From Macrostomum hystrix (taxonomy: Eukaryota > Platyhelminthes > Macrostomidae), in the NCBI GenBank assembly GCA_950097015.1, contig CATNEN010000038.1, positions 4,509,001 to 4,573,000 of the forward strand: DNA of 64,000 nt. The letters are read 5' to 3'. Below are positions 11,221 through 25,745 of the stretch, one piece after another; position 1 is the first letter of the stretch; each line of letters begins with the position of its first letter. A program made the position numbers and the translations under genes. Under the pieces are notes generated by a model. That model was not told the DNA's origin, ran no database searches, and worked only from the letters and a program-made list of their open reading frames with translations.

Positions 11221-14200
11221 ATGGCAGGCAGTGGTAGCTCCAGGCCACCGGAGGATCTTGAGCAGGCCTCAATTCTAGGCCAGGAGTCTGCTGCTGTTGC
11301 TTCGCTTCGTTATCTAAACGCTACAACAGCTGGTCTTGCATCCCAGCAGCAGCAGTCGAGGCCGAAAACTAAGTCCGGAAATCCATTTCTTGAGGTGGAC
11401 GATGAGGAGAGCGAAGTAGAGATTGAAAGTGACGACGGTGATAACGGTGCTACTCCAGTGCAGTCGCAGCAGCGGCAGCAACTGCAGCAGCAGCTGTCTT
11501 CTAGGCAGCAGGCGCCGCACTCGGAGGTGTCCGTTCACAGATTTGCTGAATACCTTCTATCGAATAAGTTCTACCTCACTGCTCTGGAATACCACGCCGA
11601 ACTGTGCGAGCGAGGCGAGCCGCAGGTGCCAAAGCTGGCGAATTTCTTTAGCAATCCGGGTAATTTCGAGTCCACCTATTGGCCAGCACTGGAGGGACAC
11701 AGCGGTTCGATTGCCCATAATGCGAATAGTGCGGGGCGCATGCAACGCTCGCCCAGTGTGACGACATTCGATTCCATCGATGCGGCTAGAAATTCGGACA
11801 ATGGCGATCAGGGCACCGATGAGCGCATCCCAGTGATGGAGTTCGAGCTGCGGAAGGCTCGAGAAACCATCGCCAGTCTGAGGCAGGAGCTCACAGATCG
11901 GGCCAAATCACTGCTGCAGCCGCACCGTTTGTCGGAGGAGGACCCGGAGGCGCCCGGCTCAGCTGGTGTCGCCATTGGTGGCGTAGGCGGCGGCGGTTCC
12001 TATGGCAACAATGACGACGCTGTCAGTGCGGGTGCCGACGAGCCCATTCAAAGTCACGAGAGGCGAGTGCTGAATTTCCTCATATACGAGTACCTGCTGC
12101 AGATGAACTATAAGTACACGCCGGCCTCGTTCGCCGAAGAAAACGCCGAGCAAATCTTCGACTCTTGGGATGACGTCGGATTGAACATGCCGAAGCCGAA
12201 GGATCTGCTTCGAATGCTGCGCTCGCAGGAAACCGCCTCGGTTGCTGCGGCTGCTGCGGCCGTGGCTGCGGCATTGAAAACTTCAACCGCCGAGTGTCAG
12301 ACGGAGGCCGATCCCGACCGCCTGGCCTGGGAGAAGGAGCGACTGGAGCTGCGCGAGCGCACCGAGGAGCTGGAAGAGCTGGTCGACCAGTTGAAGGCTG
12401 AGTCGGCTACTGCCAAGCAGCGGATGCTTAAACTGGAGAATGACCTGTACAGAGCCAGGTAGATACTAATGTTTTGACCGATAAAAATGCATCCTTTTGA
12501 GCGGTATTAAACGGTCGTTTTAAACGCATCATTTTAGCCTCGACGCTTCTGTAACGACTTAAACTCTTCTGTAACGACTCAAACTCTTCTGTAACGACTC
12601 AAACTCTTCTTTAACGACAAAAACTCTTCTGTAACGACTCAAACTCTTCTTTAACGACTCAAACTCTTCTTTAACGACTCAAACTCTTCTTTAACGACTC
12701 AAACTCTTCTTTAACGACTTAAACTCTTCTGTAACGACTCAAACTCTTCTGTAACGACTCAAACTCTTCTTTAACGACAAAAACTCTTCTGTAACGACTC
12801 AAACTCTTCTTTAACGACTCAAACTCTTCTTTAACGACTCAAACTCTTCTTTAACGACTCAAACTCTTCTTTAACGACTCAAACACTTTTTTAACGACTC
12901 AAACTCTTCTTTAACGACTCAAACTCTTCTTTAACGACTCGAAATCTTCTTTAACGACTCAAAATTTTCTGTAACCACTAAGACTTTTCTGTACTGACCC
13001 AAACTCCTCTTCAACTCAGTGTAACGACTGAAATTTAAACTCCCATATTTAACATTCTGAACTGAGATTCGAATCCTCGTCGTCCATCTCGCCAGGTCCA
13101 ACATTGCCGCCAACCGTGGCAAACGACCAGACGCCGCCAGTGCCGACAGCTCCAACACCGGTGCCTCCGCTCTCGCCTCTGCCGCTCCATCCTCCTCTGG
13201 CAATCGCGAAGTTGACGAACTTATCGACGATGAAGAGCCCAGCTTCACCGCCACATCCCGCTCCGTGCCCCAGGCATTCATTCGCCAGTTATACCAGTCT
13301 GTGCTGCCATTCCGATTGGAGGAAAGCCTGGTTACCATGGGAACCAGTCCCGAGGAGCTTGTCCGCATTCTCGGCCACGTGCTGCCCTGTCTCATTCCCG
13401 GTGTGCTGTTCGACTATCGGCACCTGGCAGTGCCTCTGGCGGTCCACACGGCCTGCCTGCACCCGGACTCTGGGGCCCGAGACCAGCTTCTCCGCCTGCT
13501 GTTCAACATGACCAAGACTCCGGACAGGAAGCAGCGAAATGAAATCCTGGAGGGCTGCCTCAGCTTCGCCAAGAGCGTCGGGCCCAGCCGCATCGAAGCT
13601 GAACTGCTGCCGCAGATCTGGGAGCAGCTCGGCCACAAGGCCGACTCGCGCCGACTGCTGGTTGTTGAAGCCTGCGCCACCCTGCTGCCTTTCCTGCCGC
13701 CGACCCTGCGCGACTCCTTGCTGCTCAGCATGCTGCAGCAGATGTACGATGAGGAGCGTACACCCGAGGTTCGCTGCGCCATCATTCGCACCTTCTCCCT
13801 GCTGGCCTGCTACATTGAGGATCGGGATAAGTTTGCCGGCATCGCTAAAATCCTGATGGCCTGTTTAGTAGACAGCAATAGCGAAACCATTGCTGAGGCC
13901 ACAACGGATTATCTGCTGCCGGCTGTGGCAAGCTGGGCTCTGGAGCTCGGCTGCCTGCACACCGGCCTCCTGGATCCGCTGATCGACCGTCTGGAGGCCA
14001 GCCTTCGCCAACTGCCCAGCGTCTCCGAGGCGATGCAGCTGTCCCGCCTGCTGCAGCTGCTGCGCCTCCTGATCCCATTCCTGGTGGTGTGGATTGTTCG
14101 CCACCTGCCGCAGAGCTCCGGCTATGGTCAGCAACAGCAGCAGGAGATGCAGCAACAGCAGCAGCAGAAGCAGCAACATAGTTTATTCCATTATACATTT

Positions 14201-15821
14201 GATAAAAAATCTACCGACCATAGCAACGGTGAAGTGGCTTCATCAACGGCCTCCGTAACTTCCGCATTGAATCGGCCGAATCTCTACGCCTACGATCTGA
14301 TCTGCCCGAGCTTCGGCCTGTACAGCCAGGCCCTACACTGCTACTGCAGCCAGCCAGCATGGGAGGCCTGGTCTGAGGCTGCCTACATTAACTCCCGCCT
14401 CGCCCCGGCTTTGCTATCCGTGCTGCAGTGCCAGCACATCAGCGAGGCTCACTGCTCGGCCGTGTGTCGCCTATTCGCCCAGCTGTCCGCTAGCCTTGGC
14501 GTGTACTTTGTCCAGCGCACCCTGGTGCCGCTGATGAGGCGTCAGCTGTACGATTTGACCACCTCCCAGCTGAGGCTGGACGCATTGGAGACCTGCCTGC
14601 CCGCTGGCTACTGCGTCTGCCTGCTGGCCGCCTGCAGCGAGGATGATACCGACGCCTACGAGGCTGAGCTGCGAGACGAAGTGCACAAGGTACACTCTTC
14701 GTTGTTACACCTGCGAAAGTTGATCGACAGCTGTTTGTTCAGTCAGTGTCACAGTTTCACCTGCCCCGCCTGTCCAAGTCACTGACAGTCACGTGACACT
14801 GACAGTTTCACCTGCTCCATGCACCTGTTCGACTCACAGACAGTCACGTGACAGTTTCACCTGCTCCACCTGTTCACCTCACAGACAGTCACGTGACAGC
14901 TTCACCTGCTCCACCTGTTCAACAGAGATTGTCACGTGACACTTGTTCTCAAAACGATACCTCTGCCCGCAGGTCCTACTCGACGGTGTGGCCTCCCTGG
15001 CTAATGCCAAGCGCCGTCTAAACGGCATCTGCGCCAGCCTCAAGGAGCTGTGCAGCTGCCTGCCTGGCGGTGCCGGCGAGCGCGCCGCCCTCCGCCTCAT
15101 GTGGGACTGCATCGTGCTGCCGGAGGCCACGCCGGAGCTCCGGTCCGCCTGCTGTCGGCTGAGCAACGCCCTGGTGCACAGCACTGATAGCGAGGCCGCT
15201 TTGGCTGACACAGTCAAGGCCTTGGTCACGCTGGCCTCGGATCCGGCCGTCAGTGTCAGGCGAGCCTGCCTGAAGCCCCTCGGCTCGATATTGACTCTAG
15301 CCAAGTCGGCCGAGCTGCTAGACAAGGTTCGAGTCCAGACTAGCGAGCTTCTGTTTGATCCGGGCTTAGACGAAGATGTTGAATCCAGGATTGAGTGCGC
15401 CAATTATTGCACCACTTTTGGACCGAAAGTGGATCAGAGATTTCGCGAGGATGTACTTTTGCCAGCTCTGGACAGGCTGACAGCCAGTTCAGCTGGAGAG
15501 CAGAGGCTTCTGTTGAGTTTATTTGAGGCCTACTCAGCACTGAGCTGCTCCTATCTGAGCACAGCGGCGGCTGAGAACAAGCTGCTGCCAGGGCTGAGGC
15601 TGCTGGCTGACAGGCTGGCTGGACAGCCTGATCACCGCACTGTGGTTGACGCCATCATTCAGGACTTCGAGGCCAGACTTCAGGTGTCCTCGCAGCCAAC
15701 CGAGCCACAGCAACAGCAGCAGCAGCAGTCGGATGCAACAAAGTCCGGCAGTCTGGTTGATCGGCTGAAGGATCTGCGCGATGGCAAACACTCCAGATCG
15801 CTGTTTAGTCGAAAGAAATAG
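11221..15821 (+). CDS. RELCH: RELCH homologue (LisH, coiled-coil and HEAT repeat protein, KIAA1468)
   Basis: Three exons, 11221-12458, 13096-14689 and 14973-15821, join in phase to 1226 codons plus stop. Human RELCH is of very similar length. The order is: an acidic and Gln-rich N-terminus; a LisH motif at about residues 104-136 followed by the family block NFFSNPGNFE; a coiled coil starting FELRKARETI; a second helical block RRVLNFLIYEYLLQMNYKYT; another coiled coil near the exon 1 end; then HEAT repeats through exons 2 and 3 (for example LVTLASDPAVSVRRACLKPL). In mammals RELCH binds RAB11 on recycling endosomes and aids OSBP-dependent cholesterol transfer to the trans-Golgi network; that role is carried over by homology. 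Gln runs occur in exons 1, 2 and near the C-terminus. Both introns carry tandem repeats. Confidence 0.93.
12530..13035. repeat. 20-bp minisatellite in RELCH intron 1
   Basis: About 24 units of aactcttctttaacgactca, alternating with a ctgtaacg variant, fill most of the 637-bp intron. The edges are degraded. Confidence 0.95.
14745..14945. repeat. Short array with TCACGTGAC boxes in RELCH intron 2
   Basis: Four copies of a 43-55 bp unit contain cagtcacgtgacagtttcac and cacctgctccacctgttc. The palindromic box tcacgtgac recurs at 14789, 14844, 14889 and 14932. The array fills most of the 283-bp intron. Confidence 0.85.
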
Positions 15822-15884
15822 ACATTCATTCAATACCAATGATTTTTAGTAAAGGGAAATGCAGTTTTACTCCCTAAGCTCTGT

Positions 15885-16085
15885 TCTGAAGACTGCGTGT
15901 GCGTACCATAATGTGACAGGCCCCCACACCTACCCAAAACCAATTTACAGCTGAGCTAATATACAGCTGAATATAATATCCCCTCAAGGCTGAGAATCGA
16001 ACTCCCGACCTCCCTGTCAGAATTGGTTCGATGCTCAAACCGCAAGGGAACAATCTCACAATTAATAGGCTCATTATAAATCTGC
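15885..16085 (-). mobile_element. tRNA-derived SINE, inverted
   Basis: On the minus strand a box-B-like segment (ggagttcgattctcagcc) is followed by a core containing cagctgtaaattggttttgg, which is shared with the other SINE copies in this window near 37395, 40905 and 63415. The tRNA-like 5' half is degenerate. It lies just downstream of RELCH. Confidence 0.65.
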
Positions 16086-16089
16086 AGTT

Positions 16090-16885
16090 GTCTACCTGTG
16101 ATGCTTATACTCCAGAAGTAGATACCCTCAATCACCATTGAAATCTGTGACTTTTTCCTTTGCACCTATTTTAAGCCCAGCTTAACAGTGTTTGTTTGTT
16201 ATTCTGAACACGTGAACTCATTTCTAAAAAAACTGAATCGGATTGTGCCTTTAATTATAGACTGTTCCCTGTACATGGAAGCATTGTGTACACTTAATGC
16301 CTGTTGTCATTTTTTTATTCCGTCAAAACATTTCCACACACATTCAGGTGTACTTCGAATTGAGTTATTTGGTCACACAAATTGATCATCTATTGATTTT
16401 TATGCTCATTTCTATTTATATAAGATGCAATCTCTAGCACCCACTTGGTTACTTCCAGTAGTGTGATTAGGATTTTGTTATGCGGACATTAATTGTGCAT
16501 ATTGTTGCATATTGTGATTTGAAGTATACAATTTTAATCTATTTCAGCGTCGTTTCAAAACATTTTTTCTGTTGCGTTATTTTCTCACTTCTCAAACATT
16601 CTCTGGCTGTTCTGCTTTCAGTGTAAATCCATTAGTAAATTTATTTGTCATTGTTTCCACAACGGATGATAAATTAGGAAAAATATGCCAATATTTAATG
16701 ACAATTTTATAATAACTTGTGATTTTATTTAAAATTCAAATCCTGTTTCAATAAGCGGACTGATTGTGAGTAATAAATATATGCACTTCTCAGTATGGAG
16801 ACATTGCACTTTTCTTATTAATATTTTAATTCACTGTGTTTCTCTATTTATTTAAACCGATTAACTTAGCTGATTACCTTAGACT
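16090..16885. other. RELCH downstream region, no gene seen
   Basis: AT-rich sequence up to the satellite. An aataaa at about 16770 could serve as a poly(A) signal for RELCH, but closer signals were not found. Confidence 0.45.
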
Positions 16886-16887
16886 CA

Positions 16888-19800
16888 ACTAGCTAAATAT
16901 GCCCTCATACTTCAGTAGCCAAATATGCCCTCATACTTCAGTAGCTAAATATGCCCTCATACTTCAGTAGCTAAATATGCCCTCATACTTCAGTAGCTAA
17001 ATATGCCCTCATACTTCAGTAGCTAAATATGCCCTCATACTTCAGTAGCTAAATATGCCCTCATACTTCAGTAGCTAAATATGCCCTCATACTTCAGTAG
17101 CTAAATATGCCCTCATACTTCAGTAGCTAAATATCCCCTCATACTTCAGTAGCTAAATATGCCCTCATACTTCAGTAGCTAAATATGCCCTCATACTTCA
17201 GTAGCTAAATATCCCCTCATACTTCAGTAGCTAAATATGCCCTCATACTTCAGTAGCTAAATATCCCCTCATACTTCAGTAGCTAAATATGCCCTCATAC
17301 TTCAGTAGCTAAATATGCCCTCATACTTCAGTAGCTAAATATCCCCTCATACTTCAGTAGCTAAATATGCCCTCATACTTCAGTAGCTAAATATGCCCTC
17401 ATACTTCAGTAGCTAAATATGCCCTCATACTTCAGTAGCTAAATATCCCCTCATACTTCAGTAGCTAAATATGCCCTCATACTTCAGTAGCTAAATATCC
17501 CCTCATACTTCAGTAGCTAAATATGCCCTCATACTTCAGTAGCTAAATATCCCCTCATACTTCAGTAGCTAAATATGCCCTCATACTTCAGTAGCTAAAT
17601 ATGCCCTCATACTTCAGTAGCTAAATATGCCCTCATACTTCAGTAGCTAAATATCCCCTCATACTTCAGTAGCTAAATATGCCCTCATACTTCAGTAGCT
17701 AAATATGCCCTCATACTTCAGTAGCTAAATATGCCCTCATACTTCAGTAGCTAAATATCCCCTCATACTTCAGTAGCTAAATATGCCCTCATACTTCAGT
17801 AGCTAAATATCCCCTCATACTTCAGTAGCTAAATATGCCCTCATACTTCAGTAGCTAAATATGCCCTCATACTTCAGTAGCTAAATATGCCCTCATACTT
17901 CAGTAGCTAAATATCCCCTCATACTTCAGTAGCTAAATATGCCCTCATACTTCAGTAGCTAAATATCCCCTCATACTTCAGTAGCTAAATATGCCCTCAT
18001 ACTTCAGTAGCTAAATATCCCCTCATACTTCAGTAGCTAAATATGCCCTCATACTTCAGTAGCTAAATATCCCCTCATACTTCAGTAGCTAAATATGCCC
18101 TCATACTTCAGTAGCTAAATATCCCCTCATACTTCAGTAGCTAAATATGCCCTCATACTTCAGTAGCTAAATATGCCCTCATACTTCAGTAGCTAAATAT
18201 GCCCTCATACTTCAGTAGCTAAATATGCCCTCATACTTCAGTAGCTAAATATCCCCTCATACTTCAGTAGCTAAATATGCCCTCATACTTCAGTAGCTAA
18301 ATATGCCCTCATACTTCAGTAGCTAAATATCCCCTCATACTTCAGTAGCTAAATATCCCCTCATACTTCAGTAGCTAAATATGCCCTCATACTTCAGTAG
18401 CTAAATATCCCCTCATACTTCAGTAGCTAAATATGCCCTCATACTTCAGTAGCTAAATATCCCCTCATACTTCAGTAGCTAAATATGCCCTCATACTTCA
18501 GTAGCTAAATATCCCCTCATACTTCAGTAGCTAAATATGCCCTCATACTTCAGTAGCTAAATATGCCCTCATACTTCAGTAGCTAAATATGCCCTCATAC
18601 TTCAGTAGCTAAATATGCCCTCATACTTCAGTAGCTAAATATGCCCTCATACTTCAGTAGCTAAATATGCCCTCATACTTCAGTAGCTAAATATGCCCTC
18701 ATACTTCAGTAGCTAAATATGCCCTCATACTTCAGTAGCTAAATATCCCCTCATACTTCAGTAGCTAAATATGCCCTCATACTTCAGTAGCTAAATATGC
18801 CCTCATACTTCAGTAGCTAAATATGCCCTCATACTTCAGTAGCTAAATATCCCCTCATACTTCAGTAGCTAAATATGCCCTCATACTTCAGTAGCTAAAT
18901 ATGCCCTCATACTTCAGTAGCTAAATATCCCTTCATACTTCAGTAGCTAAATATCCCCTCATACTTCAGTAGCTAAATATCCCTTCATACTTCAGTAGCT
19001 AAATATCCCCTCATACTTCAGTAGCTAAATATGCCCTCATACTTCAGTAGCTAAATATGCCCTCATACTTCAGTAGCTAAATATGCCCTCATACTTCAGT
19101 AGCTAAATATGCCCTCATACTTCAGTAGCTAAATATGCCCTCATACTTCAGTAGCTAAATATCCCCTCATACTTCAGTAGCTAAATATGCCCTCATACTT
19201 CAGTAGCTAAATATGCCCTCATACTTCAGTAGCTAAATATCCCCTCATACTTCAGTAGCTAAATATGCCCTCATACTTCAGTAGCTAAATATCCCCTCAT
19301 ACTTCAGTAGCTAAATATCCCCTCATACTTCAGTAGCTAAATATGCCCTCATACTTCAGTAGCTAAATATGCCCTCATACTTCAGTAGCTAAATATCCCT
19401 TCATACTTCAGTAGCTAAATATCCCCTCATACTTCAGTAGCTAAATATCCCTTCATACTTCAGTAGCTAAATATCCCCTCATACTTCAGTAGCTAAATAT
19501 GCCCTCATACTTCAGTAGCTAAATATGCCCTCATACTTCAGTAGCTAAATATGCCCTCATACTTCAGTAGCTAAATATGCCCTCATACTTCAGTAGCTAA
19601 ATATCCCCTCATACTTCAGTAGCTAAATATGCCCTCATACTTCAGTAGCTAAATATGCCCTCATACTTCAGTAGCTAAATATCCCCTCATACTTCAGTAG
19701 CTAAATATGCCCTCATACTTCAGTAGCTAAATATGCCCTCATACTTCAGTAGCTAAATATCCCCTCATACTTCAGTAGCTAAATATGCCCTCATACTTCA

Positions 19801-22800
19801 GTAGCTAAATATGCCCTCATACTTCAGTAGCTAAATATGCCCTCATACTTCAGTAGCTAAATATGCCCTCATACTTCAGTAGCTAAATATGCCCTCATAC
19901 TTCAGTAGCTAAATATCCCCTCATACTTCAGTAGCTAAATATGCCCTCATACTTCAGTAGCTAAATATGCCCTCATACTTCAGTAGCTAAATATCCCCTC
20001 ATACTTCAGTAGCTAAATATGCCCTCATACTTCAGTAGCTAAATATGCCCTCATACTTCAGTAGCTAAATATGCCCTCATACTTCAGTAGCTAAATATCC
20101 CCTCATACTTCAGTAGCTAAATATGCCCTCATACTTCAGTAGCTAAATATGCCCTCATACTTCAGTAGCTAAATATGCCCTCATACTTCAGTAGCTAAAT
20201 ATCCCCTCATACTTCAGTAGCTAAATATGCCCTCATACTTCAGTAGCTAAATATCCCCTCATACTTCAGTAGCTAAATATGCCCTCATACTTCAGTAGCT
20301 AAATATCCCCTCATACTTCAGTAGCTAAATATCCGCCATACTTCAGTAGCTAAATATGCCCTCATACTTCAGTAGCTAAATATGCCCTCATACTTCAGTA
20401 GCTAAATATCCCCTCATACTTCAGTAGCTAAATATGCCCTCATACTTCAGTAGCTAAATATGCCCTCATACTTCAGTAGCTAAATATGCCCTCATACTTC
20501 AGTAGCTAAATATCCCCTCATACTTCAGTAGCTAAATATCCCCTCATACTTCAGTAGCTAAATATGCCCTCATACTTCAGTAGCTAAATATGCCCTCATA
20601 CTTCAGTAGCTAAATATCCCCTCATACTTCAGTAGCTAAATATGCCCTCATTCTTCAGTAGCTAAATATCCCCTCATACTTCAGTAGCTAAATATGCCCT
20701 CATACTTCAGTAGCTAAATATGCCCTCATACTTCAGTAGCTAAATATCCCCTCATACTTCAGTAGCTAAATATGCCCTCATACTTCAGTAGCTAAATATC
20801 CCCTCATACTTCAGTAGCTAAATATGCCCTCATACTTCAGTAGCTAAATATGCCCTCATACTTCAGTAGCTAAATATCCCCTCATACTTCAGTAGCTAAA
20901 TATCCCCTCATACTTCAGTAGCTAAATATCCCCTCATACTTCAGTAGCTAAATATGCCCTCATACTTCAGTAGCTAAATATGCCCTCATACTTCAGTAGC
21001 TAAATATGCCCTCATACTTCAGTAGCTAAATATCCCCTCATACTTCAGTAGCTAAATATGCCCTCATACTTCAGTAGCTAAATATCCCCTCATACTTCAG
21101 TAGCTAAATATGCCCTCATACTTCAGTAGCTAAATATGCCCTCATACTTCAGTAGCTAAATATGCCCTCATACTTCAGTAGCTAAATATGCCCTCATACT
21201 TCAGTAGCTAAATATCCCCTCATACTTCAGTAGCTAAATATGCCCTCATACTTCAGTAGCTAAATATCCCCTCATACTTCAGTAGCTAAATATCCCCTCA
21301 TACTTCAGTAGCTAAATATCCCCTCATACTTCAGTAGCTAAATATGCCCTCATACTTCAGTAGCTAAATATGCCCTCATACTTCAGTAGCTAAATATCCC
21401 CTCATACTTCAGTAGCTAAATATGCCCTCATACTTCAGTAGCTAAATATGCCCTCATACTTCAGTAGCTAAATATGCCCTCATACTTCAGTAGCTAAATA
21501 TCCCCTCATACTTCAGTAGCTAAATATGCCCTCATACTTCAGTAGCTAAATATCCCCTCATACTTCAGTAGCTAAATATGCCCTCATACTTCAGTAGCTA
21601 AATATCCCCTCATACTTCAGTAGCTAAATATGCCCTCATACTTCAGTAGCTAAATATGCCCTCATACTTCAGTAGCTAAATATCCCCTCATACTTCAGTA
21701 GCTAAATATGCCCTCATACTTCAGTAGCTAAATATGCCCTCATACTTCAGTAGCTAAATATGCCCTCATACTTCAGTAGCTAAATATGCCCTCATACTTC
21801 AGTAGCTAAATATGCCCTCATACTTCAGTAGCTAAATATGCCCTCATACTTCAGTAGCTAAATATGCCCTCATACTTCAGTAGCTAAATATGCCCTCATA
21901 CTTCAGTAGCTAAATATCCCCTCATACTTCAGTAGCTAAATATGCCCTCATACTTCAGTAGCTAAATATGCCCTCATACTTCAGTAGCTAAATATGCCCT
22001 CATACTTCAGTAGCTAAATATGCCCTCATACTTCAGTAGCTAAATATCCCCTCATACTTCAGTAGCTAAATATCCCCTCATACTTCAGTAGCTAAATATC
22101 CCCTCATACTTCAGTAGCTAAATATCCCCTCATACTTCAGTAGCTAAATATCCCCTCATACTTCAGTAGCTAAATATGCCCTCATACTTCAGTAGCTAAA
22201 TATGCCCTCATACTTCAGTAGCTAAATATGCCCTCATACTTCAGTAGCTAAATATCCCCTCATACTTCAGTAGCTAAATATGCCCTCATACTTCAGTAGC
22301 TAAATATCCCCTCATACTTCAGTAGCTAAATATGCCCTCATACTTCAGTAGCTAAATATCCCCTCATACTTCAGTAGCTAAATATGCCCTCATACTTCAG
22401 TAGCTAAATATCCCCTCATACTTCAGTAGCTAAATATGCCCTCATACTTCAGTAGCTAAATATGCCCTCATACTTCAGTAGCTAAATATGCCCTCATACT
22501 TCAGTAGCTAAATATCCCCTCATACTTCAGTAGCTAAATATGCCCTCATACTTCAGTAGCTAAATATGCCCTCATACTTCAGTAGCTAAATATGCCCTCA
22601 TACTTCAGTAGCTAAATATGCCCTCATACTTCAGTAGCTAAATATCCCCTCATACTTCAGTAGCTAAATATGCCCTCATACTTCAGTAGCTAAATATGCC
22701 CTCATACTTCAGTAGCTAAATATCCCCTCATACTTCAGTAGCTAAATATCCCCTCATACTTCAGTAGCTAAATATGCCCTCATACTTCAGTAGCTAAATA

Positions 22801-25745
22801 TCCCCTCATACTTCAGTAGCTAAATATGCCCTCATACTTCAGTAGCTAAATATCCCCTCATACTTCAGTAGCTAAATATCCCCTCATACTTCAGTAGCTA
22901 AATATGCCCTCATACTTCAGTAGCTAAATATGCCCTCATACTTCAGTAGCTAAATATCCCCTCATACTTCAGTAGCTAAATATCCCCTCATACTTCAGTA
23001 GCTAAATATCCCCTCATACTTCAGTAGCTAAATATGCCCTCATACTTCAGTAGCTAAATATCCCCTCATACTTCAGTAGCTAAATATGCCCTCATACTTC
23101 AGTAGCTAAATATCCCCTCATACTTCAGTAGCTAAATATGCCCTCATACTTCAGTAGCTAAATATCCCCTCATACTTCAGTAGCTAAATATGCCCTCATA
23201 CTTCAGTAGCTAAATATGCCCTCATACTTCAGTAGCTAAATATGCCCTCATACTTCAGTAGCTAAATATGCCCTCATACTTCAGTAGCTAAATATCCCCT
23301 CATACTTCAGTAGCTAAATATGCCCTCATACTTCAGTAGCTAAATATGCCCTCATACTTCAGTAGCTAAATATCCCCTCATACTTCAGTAGCTAAATATG
23401 CCCTCATACTTCAGTAGCTAAATATGCCCTCATACTTCAGTAGCTAAATATCCCCTCATACTTCAGTAGCTAAATATCCCCTCATACTTCAGTAGCTAAA
23501 TATCCCCTCATACTTCAGTAGCTAAATATGCCCTCATACTTCAGTAGCTAAATATGCCCTCATACTTCAGTAGCTAAATATGCCCTCATACTTCAGTAGC
23601 TAAATATGCCCTCATACTTCAGTAGCTAAATATGCCCTCATACTTCAGTAGCTAAATATCCCCTCATACTTCAGTAGCTAAATATCCCCTCATACTTCAG
23701 TAGCTAAATATCCCCTCATACTTCAGTAGCTAAATATCCCCTCATACTTCAGTAGCTAAATATGCCCTCATACTTCAGTAGCTAAATATGCCCTCATACT
23801 TCAGTAGCTAAATATGCCCTCATACTTCAGTAGCTAAATATCCCCTCATACTTCAGTAGCTAAATATCCCCTCATACTTCAGTAGCTAAATATGCCCTCA
23901 TACTTCAGTAGCTAAATATCCCCTCATACTTCAGTAGCTAAATATCCCCTCATACTTCAGTAGCTAAATATGCCCTCATACTTCAGTAGCTAAATATGCC
24001 CTCATACTTCAGTAGCTAAATATGCCCTCATACTTCAGTAGCTAAATATCCCCTCATACTTCAGTAGCTAAATATGCCCTCATACTTCAGTAGCTAAATA
24101 TGCCCTCATACTTCAGTAGCTAAATATGCCCTCATACTTCAGTAGCTAAATATGCCCTCATACTTCAGTAGCTAAATATGCCCTCATACTTCAGTAGCTA
24201 AATATCCCCTCATACTTCAGTAGCTAAATATGCCCTCATACTTCAGTAGCTAAATATCCCCTCATACTTCAGTAGCTAAATATGCCCTCATACTTCAGTA
24301 GCTAAATATGCCCTCATACTTCAGTAGCTAAATATCCCCTCATACTTCAGTAGCTAAATATGCCCTCATACTTCAGTAGCTAAATATCCCCTCATACTTC
24401 AGTAGCTAAATATCCCCTCATACTTCAGTAGCTAAATATGCCCTCATACTTCAGTAGCTAAATATCCCCTCATACTTCAGTAGCTAAATATGCCCTTATA
24501 CTTCAGTAGCTAAATATGCCCTCATACTTCAGTAGCTAAATATCCCCTCATACTTCAGTAGCTAAATATCCCCTCATACTTCAGTAGCTAAATATGCCCT
24601 CATACTTCAGTAGCTAAATATGCCCTCATACTTCAGTAGCTAAATATGCCCTCATACTTCAGTAGCTAAATATCCCCTCATACTTCAGTAGCTAAATATG
24701 CCCTCATACTTCAGTAGCTAAATATCCCCTCATACTTCAGTAGCTAAATATCCCCTCATACTTCAGTAGCTAAATATGCCCTCATACTTCAGTAGCTAAA
24801 TATGCCCTCATACTTCAGTAGCTAAATATCCCCTCATACTTCAGTAGCTAAATATGCCCTCATACTTCAGTAGCTAAATATCCCCTCATACTTCAGTAGC
24901 TAAATATGCCCTCATACTTCAGTAGCTAAATATGCCCTCATACTTCAGTAGCTAAATATGCCCTCATACTTCAGTAGCTAAATATGCCCTCATACTTCAG
25001 TAGCTAAATATGCCCTCATACTTCAGTAGCTAAATATGCCCTCATACTTCAGTAGCTAAATATGCCCTCATACTTCAGTAGCTAAATATCCCCTCATACT
25101 TCAGTAGCTAAATATGCCCTCATACTTCAGTAGCTAAATATGCCCTCATACTTCAGTAGCTAAATATCCCCTCATACTTCAGTAGCTAAATATGCCCTCA
25201 TACTTCAGTAGCTAAATATGCCCTCATACTTCAGTAGCTTAATATGCCCTCATACTTCAGTAGCTAAATATCCCCTCATACTTCAGTAGCTAAATATCCC
25301 CTCATACTTCAGTAGCTAAATATCCCCTCATACTTCAGTAGCTAAATATCCCCTCATACTTCAGTAGCTTAATATGCCCTCATACTTCAGTAGCTAAATA
25401 TCCCCTCATACTTCAGTAGCTTAATATGCCCTCATACTTCAGTAGCTAAATATCCCCTCATACTTCAGTAGCTAAATATGCCCTCATACTTCAGTAGCTA
25501 AATATCCCCTCATACTTCAGTAGCTAAATATGCCCTTATACTTCAGTAGCTAAATATCCCCTCATACTTCAGTAGCTAAATATCCCCTCATACTTCAGTA
25601 GCTTAATATGCCCTCATACTTCAGTAGCTAAATATCCCCTCATACTTCAGTAGCTAAATATGCCCTCATACTTCAGTAGCTAAATATCCCCTCATACTTC
25701 AGTAGCTAAATATGCCCTCATACTTCAGTAGCTAAATATGCCCTC
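16888..25745. repeat. 26-bp satellite array, 8.9 kb
   Basis: About 340 head-to-tail units read cttcagtagctaaatatgcc followed by ctcata. Nearly all variation is at one site, atGccc against atCccc, with rare cccttc and gcttaat variants; the latter cluster near the right end (25240-25610). The unit has stops in every frame, so no ORF arises. A motif of cccttc units at about 18929 recurs at about 19397, exactly 18 units (468 bp) away, which points to block duplication. The array separates RELCH and ARL13B. Confidence 0.98.

Noticed and set aside
16888-25745. CRISPR-like regular repeat array
   Set aside because: Units are contiguous 26-mers with no unique spacers, and the surroundings are eukaryotic genes with introns.
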